From: Thermoguttaceae bacterium
GTDB taxonomy: Bacteria; Planctomycetota; Planctomycetia; Pirellulales; Thermoguttaceae
Length of the DNA: 64,000 nucleotides
Direction of reading: 5' to 3'
Assembly: GCA_017405595.1 (NCBI GenBank)
Contig: JAFRAC010000007.1
Span: 62,001-126,000 of the forward strand
Shown: one piece after another, positions 54,738-63,957 of the stretch
Position numbering within the stretch: the first letter of the stretch is position 1
Layout of the letters: each line of letters starts with the position of its first letter
Notes under the pieces: generated by a model
Seen by the model: only the letters and a program-made list of their open reading frames with translations
What the model was told of the DNA's origin: nothing
Database searches by the model: none
Position numbers and translations under genes: made by a program

Positions 54738-55684
54738 CTGTCAGACTTGTGATAGAAAGTCTTTCCGAAAAAAACAATCCATTTTTCGCTGCCCAAAAGC
54801 CGAATCCGGAATAGGCGCCGGCGCCGCTCGCGGCGTTCCCGCCGGTTCCGTTGCCGCTGAAATTGAAGACAATCGTCTTTCCAGGGCGAAAGGGCCCAGA
54901 ACTCCTCATAGACTGACGCCAGCGGGCTGAGGCATCCGATAAGCCACGGTTTTCTGTCCAGATAATGGAAGATCACGGCGTTCCGAACCGCCTCGGGACA
55001 GGGCGTGTCCTCCTTGGCCGTTCTGCCCAAGATCTGAGTGTTCCACTCGGTTCCCAGAGGACAGATGTCGTCCCGCAGCAGAAGATTCAACGCGTCCTGG
55101 TCCGGGTAGGCCAAGATGCCGCGGTTTTCGTTCATGAACGCGAAAAAGCGGTCGGGAAGCTTTTCGGTCCGCCATCTTTCCTGGTTTAAGAGGAGAACGC
55201 CGGAGTTCACATATCGGGAAAGAAAATACCCGGCATTGTGAAGACGCTCGATATGCGTTCGGGCGGCAATATCCTCGACGCCGGCAGCGGCATTTTTCCC
55301 CAAATCAAACCGCCATAAAGGGGCGAGCGAACGGCAGACAACCAGATCGCAGTCCAGGTAAATGATCTTTTTTTCATCGGGAATCAGCCTGGAGGCCATC
55401 AGCCGATAGTAGATTGCGGCGCTCCAATTGGGGTTTGGAATCGGAAGCCCGTTGAAAACGGAATTGTCAACGGCGACGAACGCAAATTCTGCTTTCCCCG
55501 CCTCCCCGAGCGAGAGGATCCGCTTTTTGTTCCTGTCGGAGATTCCGCCGTCGAGAATATAAAACGCGAACGTTTCTTCCGGAGCGGAACTGCGCAGAAT
55601 CGAGGTCACTGCGACACCCAGATGCGGCGCGTAGCGGTCGTCGCAGGCAAAACAGATCGCAATTCTCAAAATTTCAGCCCTCAT
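54734..55684 (-). CDS. Family 8 glycosyltransferase
   Basis: A 316-residue retaining GT-A enzyme. The donor-binding start IAICFACDDRYAPHLGVAVTSIL and the DxD metal motif YLDCDLVV near residue 110 are clear, followed by NSGVLLLNQ and a later DQDALN, typical of GT8 galactosyl- and glucosyltransferases of lipopolysaccharide. The C-terminus has a strongly basic run (about residues 270-292). It is encoded against the neighbouring transferases. The exact sugar is unknown. Confidence 0.88.
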   Translation of the reverse strand: MRAEILRIAICFACDDRYAPHLGVAVTSILRSSAPEETFAFYILDGGISDRNKKRILSLGEAGKAEFAFVAVDNSVFNGLPIPNPNWSAAIYYRLMASRLIPDEKKIIYLDCDLVVCRSLAPLWRFDLGKNAAAGVEDIAARTHIERLHNAGYFLSRYVNSGVLLLNQERWRTEKLPDRFFAFMNENRGILAYPDQDALNLLLRDDICPLGTEWNTQILGRTAKEDTPCPEAVRNAVIFHYLDRKPWLIGCLSPLASVYEEFWALSPWKDDCLQFQRQRNRRERRERRRRLFRIRLLGSEKWIVFFGKTFYHKSDS

Positions 55685-55771
55685 CTAAGGATAATCCGGC
55701 CATCAAACCGTAGACAATCCTACAGGACAGGGAAAAAATGTCAACCTCTTTCTTCCCCATTCTGCGGCGGT

Positions 55772-55777
55772 TATAAT
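55772..55777 (+). promoter_or_regulatory. -10 box upstream of the GT29-like gene
   Basis: TATAAT about 75 bases before the chosen start, without a good -35 box. It lies between the divergent GT8 and GT29-like genes. Confidence 0.3.
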
Positions 55778-55849
55778 GGGTCGATCGGGTGCTGCAGCGC
55801 CGAGATATTCCGGATCACATCCTACTGCGGAAACATCATCATCCAAAGC

Positions 55850-56863
55850 ATGAACAGGTTCGCGCAATTCCTCATTCGGCTGATTCCTTCACGAACGATC
55901 CGGCGAAAACTGCGCGAACCGTCCCGCCCGGAATACCTTCATCGGCTGATCGCCGAGATATGGTCGTTCGGGCGCGTCACACCCGAATGGCTGGGTCTGC
56001 TCGGACTCCTGTCGCAGAGCGTGTCTGAGTGGGCTGAACTTTCGGGCGATGTCTGGCTCATGTATGCCGCCGGGCTTTGTGAAACCGGCGAGAAGGAAAA
56101 AGCCGCGCACGTCCTCGAAAAATACTCGCGCCGATTCGGAACGCGCCGAATAGACCTGATCTTCCCTCTGGCGGCGTTCGCCGACGAGATTGGTATTGCC
56201 AATCCCGAAATTACCGCCTCGGCCAACGCATTCCGCACCCTCGAACAGAACCGCCGCAACGGAATGCTGGCCGAAACCCTGCGCGGGCAATCGGTCGCGG
56301 TGGTCGGGAACGGTCCTTCGGAAATCGGAACCGGCCACGGAAACCGAATCGATGCGTACGACAAAGTTATTCGGCTGAACAACTATCGAACCGCCGGTTA
56401 CGAGACCGATTACGGTTCGCGGACGAACATCTGGGTCACATCGGCGGGGAAAGATGTCCGCCGCGACCGTTCATACACCAACTACGAATTGATCGTGATC
56501 GGACCGAACCTTTGGCACTCGTTTCTCAGCGAAGAAGAGCGCGCTCTTATTCTTGAAATACATCAAAAGACGGACCGCATCGTCACATTTGACCCGCCGG
56601 TTCAGGCTGAACTTTGGGAGGCTCTCGGCGGCTGTCCGTCATACGGGCTGGTTACGATCTGGACGATCCTTCGCCAGAACCTGACGCCCCTGACTTCCGA
56701 TGATGTTTTCGGTTTCAGTTTTCAACAGAAAGTCAGACAAGCCTACGCCGAACATTACTTTAGGGGCGAATCCGTTGCCCGGCGGAAGGAACGGAGTCAC
56801 GCGCATAACTTTCTGAACGAGTCGGCATTTCTCGAGAAGCTATTTCGGCAGAATGGTGAATGA
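55850..56863 (+). CDS. GT29 (sialyltransferase)-like glycosyltransferase
   Basis: A 337-residue protein with an N-terminal helical region and a C-terminal part that carries the sialyl motifs of family GT29: VAVVGNGPSEIGTGHGNRID, then VIRLNNY (motif L) and CPSYGLVTIWTIL with a downstream FGF (motif S). Eukaryotic GT29 enzymes move sialic acid from CMP-sialic acid, but bacterial members are seldom tested and may use other donors. I chose ATG 55850; the frame is open far upstream. The last 24 bases overlap the convergent exbD gene. No CMP-sialate synthase is visible in the window. Confidence 0.75.
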   Translation: MNRFAQFLIRLIPSRTIRRKLREPSRPEYLHRLIAEIWSFGRVTPEWLGLLGLLSQSVSEWAELSGDVWLMYAAGLCETGEKEKAAHVLEKYSRRFGTRRIDLIFPLAAFADEIGIANPEITASANAFRTLEQNRRNGMLAETLRGQSVAVVGNGPSEIGTGHGNRIDAYDKVIRLNNYRTAGYETDYGSRTNIWVTSAGKDVRRDRSYTNYELIVIGPNLWHSFLSEEERALILEIHQKTDRIVTFDPPVQAELWEALGGCPSYGLVTIWTILRQNLTPLTSDDVFGFSFQQKVRQAYAEHYFRGESVARRKERSHAHNFLNESAFLEKLFRQNGE

Positions 56864-57253
56864 GAGATTGGCGATATCCGCCTCGGAACAGAGGATCAGA
56901 ATCGGTTCAACCTGGTTCCAGAGCAGAGTCCGGTCGGCCCGCACCCGTACTTCCAGGGGGAGGGCACTGGCTTCTTTTTCGCGGAGCAGCCTTGTTTTGA
57001 GCTCTTCGGCCGGTATCGATTGGCTTCCGATATAAAGTGTCCCGCCGGCATCGATACTGATGGCCAGTTTTCCGGTTTCCTGATTGTCGCTTTCTTCGCC
57101 TCCGGCGGCGGCCGGCAGCGGTATCGGCCGCGATTCTTCCCGCTTTGCCATCGTTCCCGAAACCACAAAGAAGATGATCAGCAGGAAAACCACGTCGATC
57201 ATCGGCGTGAGATTCATCTTGATGAGATTGCGGCGCGGCGGCAGCGTTTTCAT
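56840..57253 (-). CDS. exbD: ExbD/TolR family biopolymer transport protein
   Basis: 137 residues with one N-terminal membrane segment carrying the essential proton-conducting aspartate (TPMIDVVFLLIIFF, Asp near residue 20) and a periplasmic domain of about 90 residues. ExbD works with ExbB as a proton-driven motor that energises TonB or, for TolR, the Tol system. It starts four bases after the ExbB stop. TonB and TolA are not in the window. Confidence 0.9.
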   Translation of the reverse strand: MKTLPPRRNLIKMNLTPMIDVVFLLIIFFVVSGTMAKREESRPIPLPAAAGGEESDNQETGKLAISIDAGGTLYIGSQSIPAEELKTRLLREKEASALPLEVRVRADRTLLWNQVEPILILCSEADIANLSFTILPK

Positions 57254-57256
57254 CGG

Positions 57257-58069
57257 TCAGTTTTCCGTTTTCCGTGCACGAACGCGGGGGAGTTCCGGCG
57301 GCCGGGGCGGTTCGGCATTCGAACCGGCAGAACTTCGGCGGAGCAGATATTCCTTTAACGGGCGTGAGAGCGATTCAAGTGTTTCGGCCGAATCGCTGAC
57401 CAATTCGGCGATCCGGTGGTTGAAAAAGGCGCAAAGCGCCAGTGCCGGTATGGCGGCGAAAAGGCCGTCAACGGTTGTCACGAGCGCCAGGTAGATTCCC
57501 TGTGCCAAATTGGCAAACCGGCCCAGCCCTTCCGAAACGGCGAGTTCCCCGAACGCGCGAAGCATTCCGAGTACCGTTCCGAGAAGCCCGAGCATCGGCG
57601 CAATACTTCCGACCAGCGCGAGAAAATCGGTTTTGCGGTAAAGCCGGGCGGTTTCGGCTTCAAGCCCCTCTTCAAGACCCTTTTCGGTTTCCGCCCAGCC
57701 CTCCGCGGCATTGCGGAGTCCGCTGAGCAGAACAGAGGCCAGGAAAGAGGGACGGCGGCGGCAAAGGTCCGGGATGGAATGAAAAGCGCCGGCAGCCGAG
57801 GCCTGACGCGCTTCTTCGATTAGGTCCGAGGGGATCACCCGCTCGCGGCGGAGCAGAACAAAAAGGCGGATCGCCTCGGCGCCCCCCCAGAGGGAGAGCA
57901 GAAAGATGGCCAGTCCGATGATCCCTCCCGCCTTGATCAGGTCCAGGAAGGTCTGCGAGACACTCCCGGCCGCCGGATCGGCGGCGGCCGCCGCGGGAGG
58001 AAAAAGGAACGCCGCGGCGAAAGCGCCGGTCAGAAGGAGGATCGAGAGCCGAACGGTCAGAAATTTCAT
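57257..58069 (-). CDS. exbB: ExbB/TolQ/MotA family proton channel protein
   Basis: 270 residues with an N-terminal signal-like segment, then a membrane segment near residue 55 and two more near 150 and 195, the latter with the PALALCAFFNHRI and TVDGLFAAIP pattern of the MotA/TolQ/ExbB domain. Together with the ExbD downstream it forms a proton channel motor at the cytoplasmic membrane. The pair stands alone, with no TonB-dependent receptor nearby. Confidence 0.9.
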   Translation of the reverse strand: MKFLTVRLSILLLTGAFAAAFLFPPAAAAADPAAGSVSQTFLDLIKAGGIIGLAIFLLSLWGGAEAIRLFVLLRRERVIPSDLIEEARQASAAGAFHSIPDLCRRRPSFLASVLLSGLRNAAEGWAETEKGLEEGLEAETARLYRKTDFLALVGSIAPMLGLLGTVLGMLRAFGELAVSEGLGRFANLAQGIYLALVTTVDGLFAAIPALALCAFFNHRIAELVSDSAETLESLSRPLKEYLLRRSSAGSNAEPPRPPELPRVRARKTEN

Positions 58070-58161
58070 GGGGGAAACACCTTCTGGGGAAAGACGAAAA
58101 ATTTGCGTTTGGGCCCGATCATACCCTATTTTTCCCCCTTGCTCCAGTCGAAAAATCGGTC

Positions 58162-58191
58162 TTGTCAGCCCGGCGGCAAATAGAGTATACC
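58162..58191 (+). promoter_or_regulatory. Candidate promoter for the TPR lipoprotein
   Basis: TTGTCA at 58162-58167 and TATACC at 58186-58191, spaced 18 bases. The start lies about 45 bases downstream. Confidence 0.4.
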
Positions 58192-58237
58192 CCTATGGTT
58201 ATCACGCTGAATCGAGAACCTTGCGCCCCTGCGCGCG

Positions 58238-58927
58238 ATGGGAAACAGAATGATGGAAAATCGTTTAAACTTTCGTTTTCTCTCTCTCACGACGATCGTA
58301 CTCCTGGCCGCCGCGCTTCTGCAGAGCGGTTGCCATCGGGGGGACGCCGCCCGGCGCGAAAGCTCCCGGCTTACCCGCGAGGGAAACGCCGCGCTCGAAG
58401 CCGGACAGTGGGAAGAGGCCGTCCGTTGCTATACAGAAGCGCTTGCCCGGAATCCCCGGAACACCGATGCCCTCTATGGGCGCAGCAGCGCGCGGCTGGT
58501 GACCGGCAAAGAGTACTACCTTTTGGCCCGCGCCGCCGCCGGCGAGGGGGAAAGCGTACACGCCCGTGAAATTGCCTCGAAGGCGGACCGCGACTTCGCT
58601 CTGGCGGCGGAAGACGCCGCCGCGCTCCTGAAAATCGACACCGAGTCGTCCGGCGCCTGCTACATCCTGGGCTGTGTGGCGCTCTATCAGGCGGATTGGC
58701 AGGGTGCGCTCGACGCGTTCAGCGAAACGATCCGGCGCGCCCCCGAAATGGCCGACGCCTATCAGCGCCGCGGCGAGGTTTACGGTTTTATCAACGATCT
58801 CGAAAACGAGTCGGCCGACCTCAAACGCGCTGCGGAACTCGGTTATACGCCGGAAGAAGAGACCGATTCGTTCGGTGACGAACCGTCCCAAACCGCAGAG
58901 GCCGAAACCGGCCGCGTTCTCTACTGA
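58238..58927 (+). CDS. TPR-containing lipoprotein
   Basis: The N-terminus has a basic stretch, a hydrophobic core and lipobox LLQSGC (Cys near residue 32), so it is likely lipidated. Residues 45-80 and 140-205 form tetratricopeptide repeats (EGNAALEAGQWEEAVRCYTEAL; ALYQADWQGALDAFSETI), which serve in protein-protein contacts. ATG codons at 58238, 58250 and 58253 are all possible starts and none has a good ribosome binding site. A strong hairpin follows. A partner is not evident. Confidence 0.8.
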   Translation: MGNRMMENRLNFRFLSLTTIVLLAAALLQSGCHRGDAARRESSRLTREGNAALEAGQWEEAVRCYTEALARNPRNTDALYGRSSARLVTGKEYYLLARAAAGEGESVHAREIASKADRDFALAAEDAAALLKIDTESSGACYILGCVALYQADWQGALDAFSETIRRAPEMADAYQRRGEVYGFINDLENESADLKRAAELGYTPEEETDSFGDEPSQTAEAETGRVLY

Positions 58928-58954
58928 GGGAACTCCGACACGAACCTGTACAAA

Positions 58955-58996
58955 AAAGAGGGAACTCCGGCGGGAAGAACCGGAAGTTCCCTCTTT
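58955..58996. terminator. Bidirectional terminator between TPR lipoprotein and OleA-like gene
   Basis: AAAGAGGGAACT plus CCGG pairs with CCGG plus AAGTTCCCTCTTT with one bulge, giving a 16-pair stem with A/T-rich ends. It lies between two convergent genes and can end both transcripts. Confidence 0.75.
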
Positions 58997-59047
58997 GTAT
59001 CTGAAATTGATCATCTTTTCCGCAGGACGGCAGACGAGGAGTTCGTC

Positions 59048-60127
59048 TTAGGACTGCGCCGTCTTGCGAAGAGTCTTATTCCACTCGACCGCCAGCATAA
59101 TCACGTTGATTCCGGAACCGATTCCCAGAAGCGCGATCTTTTCTCCCTCGCCGACGAAACCGGATTCGATTCCGAGCGCGGCGGCGGTCGGAAGAGCGAC
59201 GCTTCCGGTATTCCCGAGGTAGGAAAACGTACGGTAGTTCTTCGCGGGATCGAGTCCGAGCGTTTCAAAGAGGAGCTTCTCGTGCGCAACACCGACCTGA
59301 TGGCAGAACGTGCGGCTGATCGATTCCGCGGTCCAGCCGGTTTCGGCCTGAAACATCTTAAAGGCCTCGGCCGCCGCGCCGACGCCGGCGTGCAGCAGGG
59401 CTTCCGAATCGGTTTCCATCAGCTGTCCCGAAGCGTTTCCTCCGGCGGTCACATCGACCTGACTCCGGCAGAGCGCGGCGTGCCGGCTGTCGGCAAGAAC
59501 CACACCCCCCAACAGGCGGTTTCCGGTCCGGGTCCGATTGCCGTTGGTCAGCAGTATCGCCGCGCTTCCCGAACCGATGGTCAGCGAGGCAAAAGCGGGT
59601 TTCACTCCGCGCCGGGTGATCGAGGTATCGCTGCAGAGCAGTTCGATTGTCGATTCCATCAGGGCGCGGCTCGTTTCGGTGCCGACCACAACGGCCGATT
59701 CAATCTGGCCGAGCTCGATCAGGTTCGCGGTAAGCAGGATGCCGGAAAGAAGCCCAAGGCAGGCGTTGGAAATATCGTGAACAATGCACCGGCCCGGCAG
59801 TTCCAGCCGCCGGTGGACGTCGCAGGCGGTTGCCGGCTCCTGATAATCGCGGCAGACCGAAGCGTGAATCAGCGCGCCGACCGCGCCGCGGTCGGCACCG
59901 GTCTCTTCGAAGAGCTTATTGACCGTCCGAACCGACTGGTCGCCGGGGAGTTCCCCCTTGGGCCAGATCCGGCGCTCGCGGATACCGGTCATCAGTTCTA
60001 AGCGTCCGTAAGGAAGTTTGAGCCGTTCGTAGAGCGGCGCGAGCCGCGTTTCCAGCTCGTCGGTGGTCACAACCTCATCGGGAAGGACACAGGTGATCCC
60101 TTCCACATAAACATTCTGGTAACGCAT
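59048..60127 (-). CDS. OleA-like 3-oxoacyl-synthase III (thiolase superfamily)
   Basis: A 359-residue KAS III-type condensing enzyme. The catalytic Cys is in DISNACLGLLSG (Cys123), the His in FCHQVG and the Asn in GNTGS, 30 residues later. A Glu (Glu97) in CRDYQEPATAC stands 26 residues before the Cys. In OleA of Xanthomonas, Glu117, Cys143, His285 and Asn315 show the same two spacings. The N-terminus and the C-terminal IALLGIGSGIN also match OleA better than FabH. OleA joins two fatty acyl-CoAs head to head in olefin synthesis. OleB, C and D are not adjacent. It follows the TPR/transglutaminase gene by 18 bases. Confidence 0.8.
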   Translation of the reverse strand: MRYQNVYVEGITCVLPDEVVTTDELETRLAPLYERLKLPYGRLELMTGIRERRIWPKGELPGDQSVRTVNKLFEETGADRGAVGALIHASVCRDYQEPATACDVHRRLELPGRCIVHDISNACLGLLSGILLTANLIELGQIESAVVVGTETSRALMESTIELLCSDTSITRRGVKPAFASLTIGSGSAAILLTNGNRTRTGNRLLGGVVLADSRHAALCRSQVDVTAGGNASGQLMETDSEALLHAGVGAAAEAFKMFQAETGWTAESISRTFCHQVGVAHEKLLFETLGLDPAKNYRTFSYLGNTGSVALPTAAALGIESGFVGEGEKIALLGIGSGINVIMLAVEWNKTLRKTAQS

Positions 60128-60145
60128 GACGGAACGTCGGTTGTT

Positions 60146-61585
60146 TTAGTAGATTTTTGTCTCGGGCTGGGGGAACGCACGGCGGAACCGGGCTTCCACC
60201 TGGAGCGCTTCTTCGAGACGGTTGCTTTTGCGCAGCTCCGAGGACCAGTGGTGGTAGTAGAGGGGAAGGTTCGTCCGGAATTGGTCAAAGTTCGGGTCAA
60301 GCGCCAACCCCTGTTCGGTGAGCCGGATCGCCTCGTTGTAGTTCTTTCCCCGCGAGGCCAGTTCGATGGCCAGATTGTTCAGCGTGGCCTTGAAGTTTCC
60401 GAGAACCGTTTTGTTGTTCGGGTCGATCGCCAGAGCTTTCAGGTAGGCGTAGATAGCGCTGTCGAACTTGTTTTCCTGGTAGAAATCGACTGCCCGGTTG
60501 TAGTAGATGGTGGCGATGAACTGTACCGCCGTTACGGTGCGGGCCGGTTTCTTTCCGGAAAGGGCAAGCGCCTGTTCCGGTGTTGCCGGACGGCTGGCGT
60601 CGTCGGCCCCCTGCAGCGGAGCCGCCTTCAGCTCGCCTTCCGTCGCGGCGCTTTCGGAGGGATAAGCCGAGGTCGATTCAAGGTAGTTGACCTGGCGGAT
60701 GAAATCCGCTTCCCGCGCGAGGAGAGCTGTTCCCGGCTGAGATTCCGGAATCGGAACCGGCCGGTCGGGCAGGAGCTCCCATTTCGGGCAGGTGGTTTCG
60801 ATATCGAGATACGTGTTCCCGCAAAGGATACGGCTTTTGGCGTGTCCGGTCATTTCCAGCCCGTACGAAACCAGCCCCACATCCCCGGCCAGCGCGTTGA
60901 ACAGGGCGGTCGCGCTCACGCAGTTGTAGGTGCCGGTCTGCAGGCACGCGGCGGCGCTCGAGAGGTTGAGGTCGTAAGAACCGGTCAGGATTTCGCGGTG
61001 AAGATATTCATAGACACGGCGGGCCTTTTCATAATCGTCTTCCGTCTCGCCGATTTCGTTCCGCAGGCGGGCGAGGTGATAGTCATAGATATCCCGGCAG
61101 ACCGCCCGTTCCTGATCCGAGACGCCGTCGGCGATCAAAATTGCATCGACAAATCTCAGCTGGTTCCATTCTCCGTCGGCCGCGTCCGAAAGAAGGAGCC
61201 TTTCTCCTTCGGAAAGGTGGTTGATCAGGCAGACGAAGTACCGGTCCGGTTTCGAATCGCTTTCCGGGACGGCCGACGAAGCGAGTTTTTGCTGCACATC
61301 AGCGGTTTGCAGGGCCGGCGCGGGTTCCAAGACGGGAACGGTATCGGCGGGAGCCGTTGCCGCGGGGGGGATGAGAACCAGGTAAGAGTCGTCCGGAAAC
61401 CGGAACGATTTGATGGACTCTTCGGAACGGAGCCCGAGAATGGCGAGTTTGCCGCGCGTCCGGAGATCGCCGTTGTTCGGTTCGCCCGAAACCAGTCCGG
61501 CCGTAAAGCCGAACGAGCAGAGAACCGCCAAAAGGAATGCCAGCTGTTTGTCTATTCTAAAGAGAGAGTTCGCGGTCAGATTCAT
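60146..61585 (-). CDS. Transglutaminase-like TPR protein, 479 aa
   Basis: The N-terminal 35 residues look like a signal peptide. A transglutaminase-type catalytic triad can be read as Cys222 (YNCVSAT), His248 (TGHAKSR) and Asp261 (LDIETT), as in the SirB1/transglutaminase-like superfamily. Residues about 370-475 hold TPR-like pairs (FYQENKFDSAIYAYLKALAIDPNN and a second copy). The protein may be an exported peptidase or a cross-linker; in bacteria many such domains act as peptidases. It opens an operon with the OleA-like gene downstream. Confidence 0.75.
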   Translation of the reverse strand: MNLTANSLFRIDKQLAFLLAVLCSFGFTAGLVSGEPNNGDLRTRGKLAILGLRSEESIKSFRFPDDSYLVLIPPAATAPADTVPVLEPAPALQTADVQQKLASSAVPESDSKPDRYFVCLINHLSEGERLLLSDAADGEWNQLRFVDAILIADGVSDQERAVCRDIYDYHLARLRNEIGETEDDYEKARRVYEYLHREILTGSYDLNLSSAAACLQTGTYNCVSATALFNALAGDVGLVSYGLEMTGHAKSRILCGNTYLDIETTCPKWELLPDRPVPIPESQPGTALLAREADFIRQVNYLESTSAYPSESAATEGELKAAPLQGADDASRPATPEQALALSGKKPARTVTAVQFIATIYYNRAVDFYQENKFDSAIYAYLKALAIDPNNKTVLGNFKATLNNLAIELASRGKNYNEAIRLTEQGLALDPNFDQFRTNLPLYYHHWSSELRKSNRLEEALQVEARFRRAFPQPETKIY

Positions 61586-61983
61586 TATGGCTAAAACGCG
61601 GCGGCGTTTTCAAAGCGGGTTGGAGGGAGGACAAAACGAAGGGCAGGCGCCCTTACTGTTACATACGTAATCTTACGTTACAATTTTCTTTTTATGGGGA
61701 AATCTTTCGAAAAATGTAAAAAATAACTCAAGTTTTGCCCTTTGCCTCTTTACCGCTTGTTGCTTTGCTTGCGGGAAAGACGCTATAGCTTTATTATAAC
61801 CGATTTTTCTAATAAAGAGGCCGATATTTCTCTGTTTTATGCATTTTATTCATTTTAAATTTGAGCTAATGAATTTTAAACAAAATGGGGGATAAACCGA
61901 TAATTCCGAATAAATCGCTCCCCGAATAACCGACAAGGATAAGGACGTAGTATTTTGTCTCTACAGGAAAGGTGCAGCATTCT
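61586..61983. other. AT-rich divergent promoter region
   Basis: About 400 bases with no gene, markedly AT-rich from 61660 to 61920. A plus-strand TTGCTT at 61760-61765 and TATAGC at 61784-61789 could be a promoter for the DUF1573 gene. The AGGAAAGG site at 61965-61972 decides the start of that gene at 61984. Confidence 0.4.
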
Positions 61984-63825
61984 ATGAAAAGCGGCGCAAA
62001 TCATTTGATCCGTTTTTATATCAGAAGACTCTCTCTTGCGGCGGCGGCTTTAATCCTGCTGGCTTCGGGCATGCCGGCCGGCGCGCAGCCCTATTCGTCG
62101 TCGAACAGCTGGGCTGTCAAGATGTTCGATGAGGCGGGGGGCGTCATGACCCGGAATTTCGGCGATTTGGCGCTTCACTCCGAGGCGGAACAGCGTTTCC
62201 AGTTCCGGAACATCTATAAGGAAGATGTGGTTATCCTGAGCGCCCAGTCGAGCTGCAGCTGCACGAATGTCACGGTTCCGAAGAAGGTGGTCAAAAGCGG
62301 CGAGATGGGCGAGATTGTCGCACGGGTTGACACTTCCGGAAAAGTGCACGTCGGAAAGCGGAAAGTCACGATTACCGTCCACTTCAACCGTCCCTACGCC
62401 GCCGAGGTTCAGCTCCACGTCAGTGCGATGATCCGCGCCGATGTCGTTTTTGATCCGGGCGTGGTCGAGTTCGGCAGTGTCGGGCAGGGGGTTCCGGTCA
62501 CGAAAACCGTCTTCCTCCAGTATAATGGGCAGCTCGCGAATTGGCAGCTGGTCGGAATGAAGAAGAACAGCCCGTCGATCCGCGCCGAAGCAAAGGTCGT
62601 CTCGCGCACCGGCAGCCGGAAAACCTACAAGGTCGATGTTCAGCTCCTTCCGACCGCCGAGCCGGGATATATCAGCGACCTTCTCCGGTTCACGTCGAAC
62701 GAAGCGGGGAGTCCCGGTATCTTTGTTCCGGTTCACGGCCAGGTCATTTCGGCCCTTTCCGTCAAACCGACCCATCTTCAGTTCGGGGTGATTCATCCGA
62801 ACGAATCCGCGACGCGCAACCTGGTTGTGCGCGGATCCACCCCGTTCCGCATCCAGTCGGTACAGTCCGACGATCCGCGGATGCAGTTTAAAACGGCGAA
62901 TCAGGAGAGTACCGTCCACGTGATTCCGGTGACACTGACCGCCTCGGCCGATGAGACCCCCGGCGAGTTCCGGAAGAGCATCAAGGTTAAAACAACGATT
63001 GCCGAACTTCCGGCGCTTGACATCGCCGTCTTTGGGATCATTTCTGGCGAGCAGCCGGTGAGCGAAGAGGAAAAGCCTCAGGAGACGGCTCTCACGGCTT
63101 CCCTCGGCGAGGCGCTCAGCGAATACCGCCAGGCCCAGTCCGGACCGGCGCTCGGCAGTTTTGACGATCTCACCCTTCCCGAAACACAGTCCGCGGCCTT
63201 CGTTCCGGTGGAGACTCAGGTCGCTCCTCCGCTCGACGCTCCTTCCCCCGCCGCCGGGAACGACTTGCCGATCCCCGCGCAGATCAGCCAAAAGTACAGC
63301 AACCGTTATCTGGCGGCGCAAAAGATCGAGGAATCTTCCCCGGAGGAACACCTGACCGGCGTCGACGCGCCCGCGGTCCCCTTCGAGCTGGACGAGCATA
63401 AGCCCGGCCGGGCTCCGGTTCAGGCGGGCACCGAAAACGCCCCGAGCCGTTCGGAAGGCGGGGAACCCGAAATCGGCGAACAGATCGCGGTCGATGATCC
63501 TCAGTCCGAAGAGGAGCAGGCCGGTCCCGCCGAAGTCGAGGTTGCCGAAAGCGGCGAGGCGCCGGCACCCGAAAAGGATCAGCCCGCCCCGGCCGAAGCT
63601 CAGACGTTCGCCCCGGCGAAACCGGAAACCCCCTTTGCAATCGATCCGGCGACCGGCAGCGATAAAGACGGCTGGTTCCCCGCCAAGAACGCCGCAGCTC
63701 CCCAAAAAACAGAAAACAAGAACGCCGCTGCTCCCCAAAGCGACCGGAAGAAGACCGCTTCCCCCGGCCGCTCTAAAGTGGCGGTGATCAAGAGCCTTTT
63801 CCTGAGGAATCCCGAGGTCAGGTAG
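61984..63825 (+). CDS. Secreted DUF1573 protein with long proline/glutamate-rich tail
   Basis: I choose ATG 61984, 11 bases after AGGAAAGG, over a GTG four codons upstream, giving 613 residues. A signal peptide ends near residue 35 (PAGAQPY). Residues about 50-140 are a DUF1573 immunoglobulin-like domain with the SSCSCTNVTVPKK cysteine strand; a second similar beta region runs to about 345. The last 250 residues are low-complexity, rich in Pro, Glu and Ala, with basic ends, like a wall- or membrane-spanning linker. DUF1573 proteins are secreted and of unknown role in planctomycetes and Bacteroidetes. Confidence 0.85.
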   Translation: MKSGANHLIRFYIRRLSLAAAALILLASGMPAGAQPYSSSNSWAVKMFDEAGGVMTRNFGDLALHSEAEQRFQFRNIYKEDVVILSAQSSCSCTNVTVPKKVVKSGEMGEIVARVDTSGKVHVGKRKVTITVHFNRPYAAEVQLHVSAMIRADVVFDPGVVEFGSVGQGVPVTKTVFLQYNGQLANWQLVGMKKNSPSIRAEAKVVSRTGSRKTYKVDVQLLPTAEPGYISDLLRFTSNEAGSPGIFVPVHGQVISALSVKPTHLQFGVIHPNESATRNLVVRGSTPFRIQSVQSDDPRMQFKTANQESTVHVIPVTLTASADETPGEFRKSIKVKTTIAELPALDIAVFGIISGEQPVSEEEKPQETALTASLGEALSEYRQAQSGPALGSFDDLTLPETQSAAFVPVETQVAPPLDAPSPAAGNDLPIPAQISQKYSNRYLAAQKIEESSPEEHLTGVDAPAVPFELDEHKPGRAPVQAGTENAPSRSEGGEPEIGEQIAVDDPQSEEEQAGPAEVEVAESGEAPAPEKDQPAPAEAQTFAPAKPETPFAIDPATGSDKDGWFPAKNAAAPQKTENKNAAAPQSDRKKTASPGRSKVAVIKSLFLRNPEVR

Positions 63826-63876
63826 GCGGGCTATACGCCCTACGGGACCGCCTGCGGCTCCCTTCGGAAATTTCCC

Positions 63877-63904
63877 TTGCAATTTTCCCTGCGGCGCTTA
63901 AAAT
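63877..63904 (+). promoter_or_regulatory. Candidate promoter for the gene at the right edge
   Basis: TTGCAA at 63877-63882 and TAAAAT at 63899-63904 with a 16-base spacer, about 55 bases before the start at 63958. Confidence 0.45.
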
Positions 63905-63957
63905 GACATCATGCGCTGCGGGGGGGTCGCAGGGGAGATAACCGAAAGGAGAAAACC

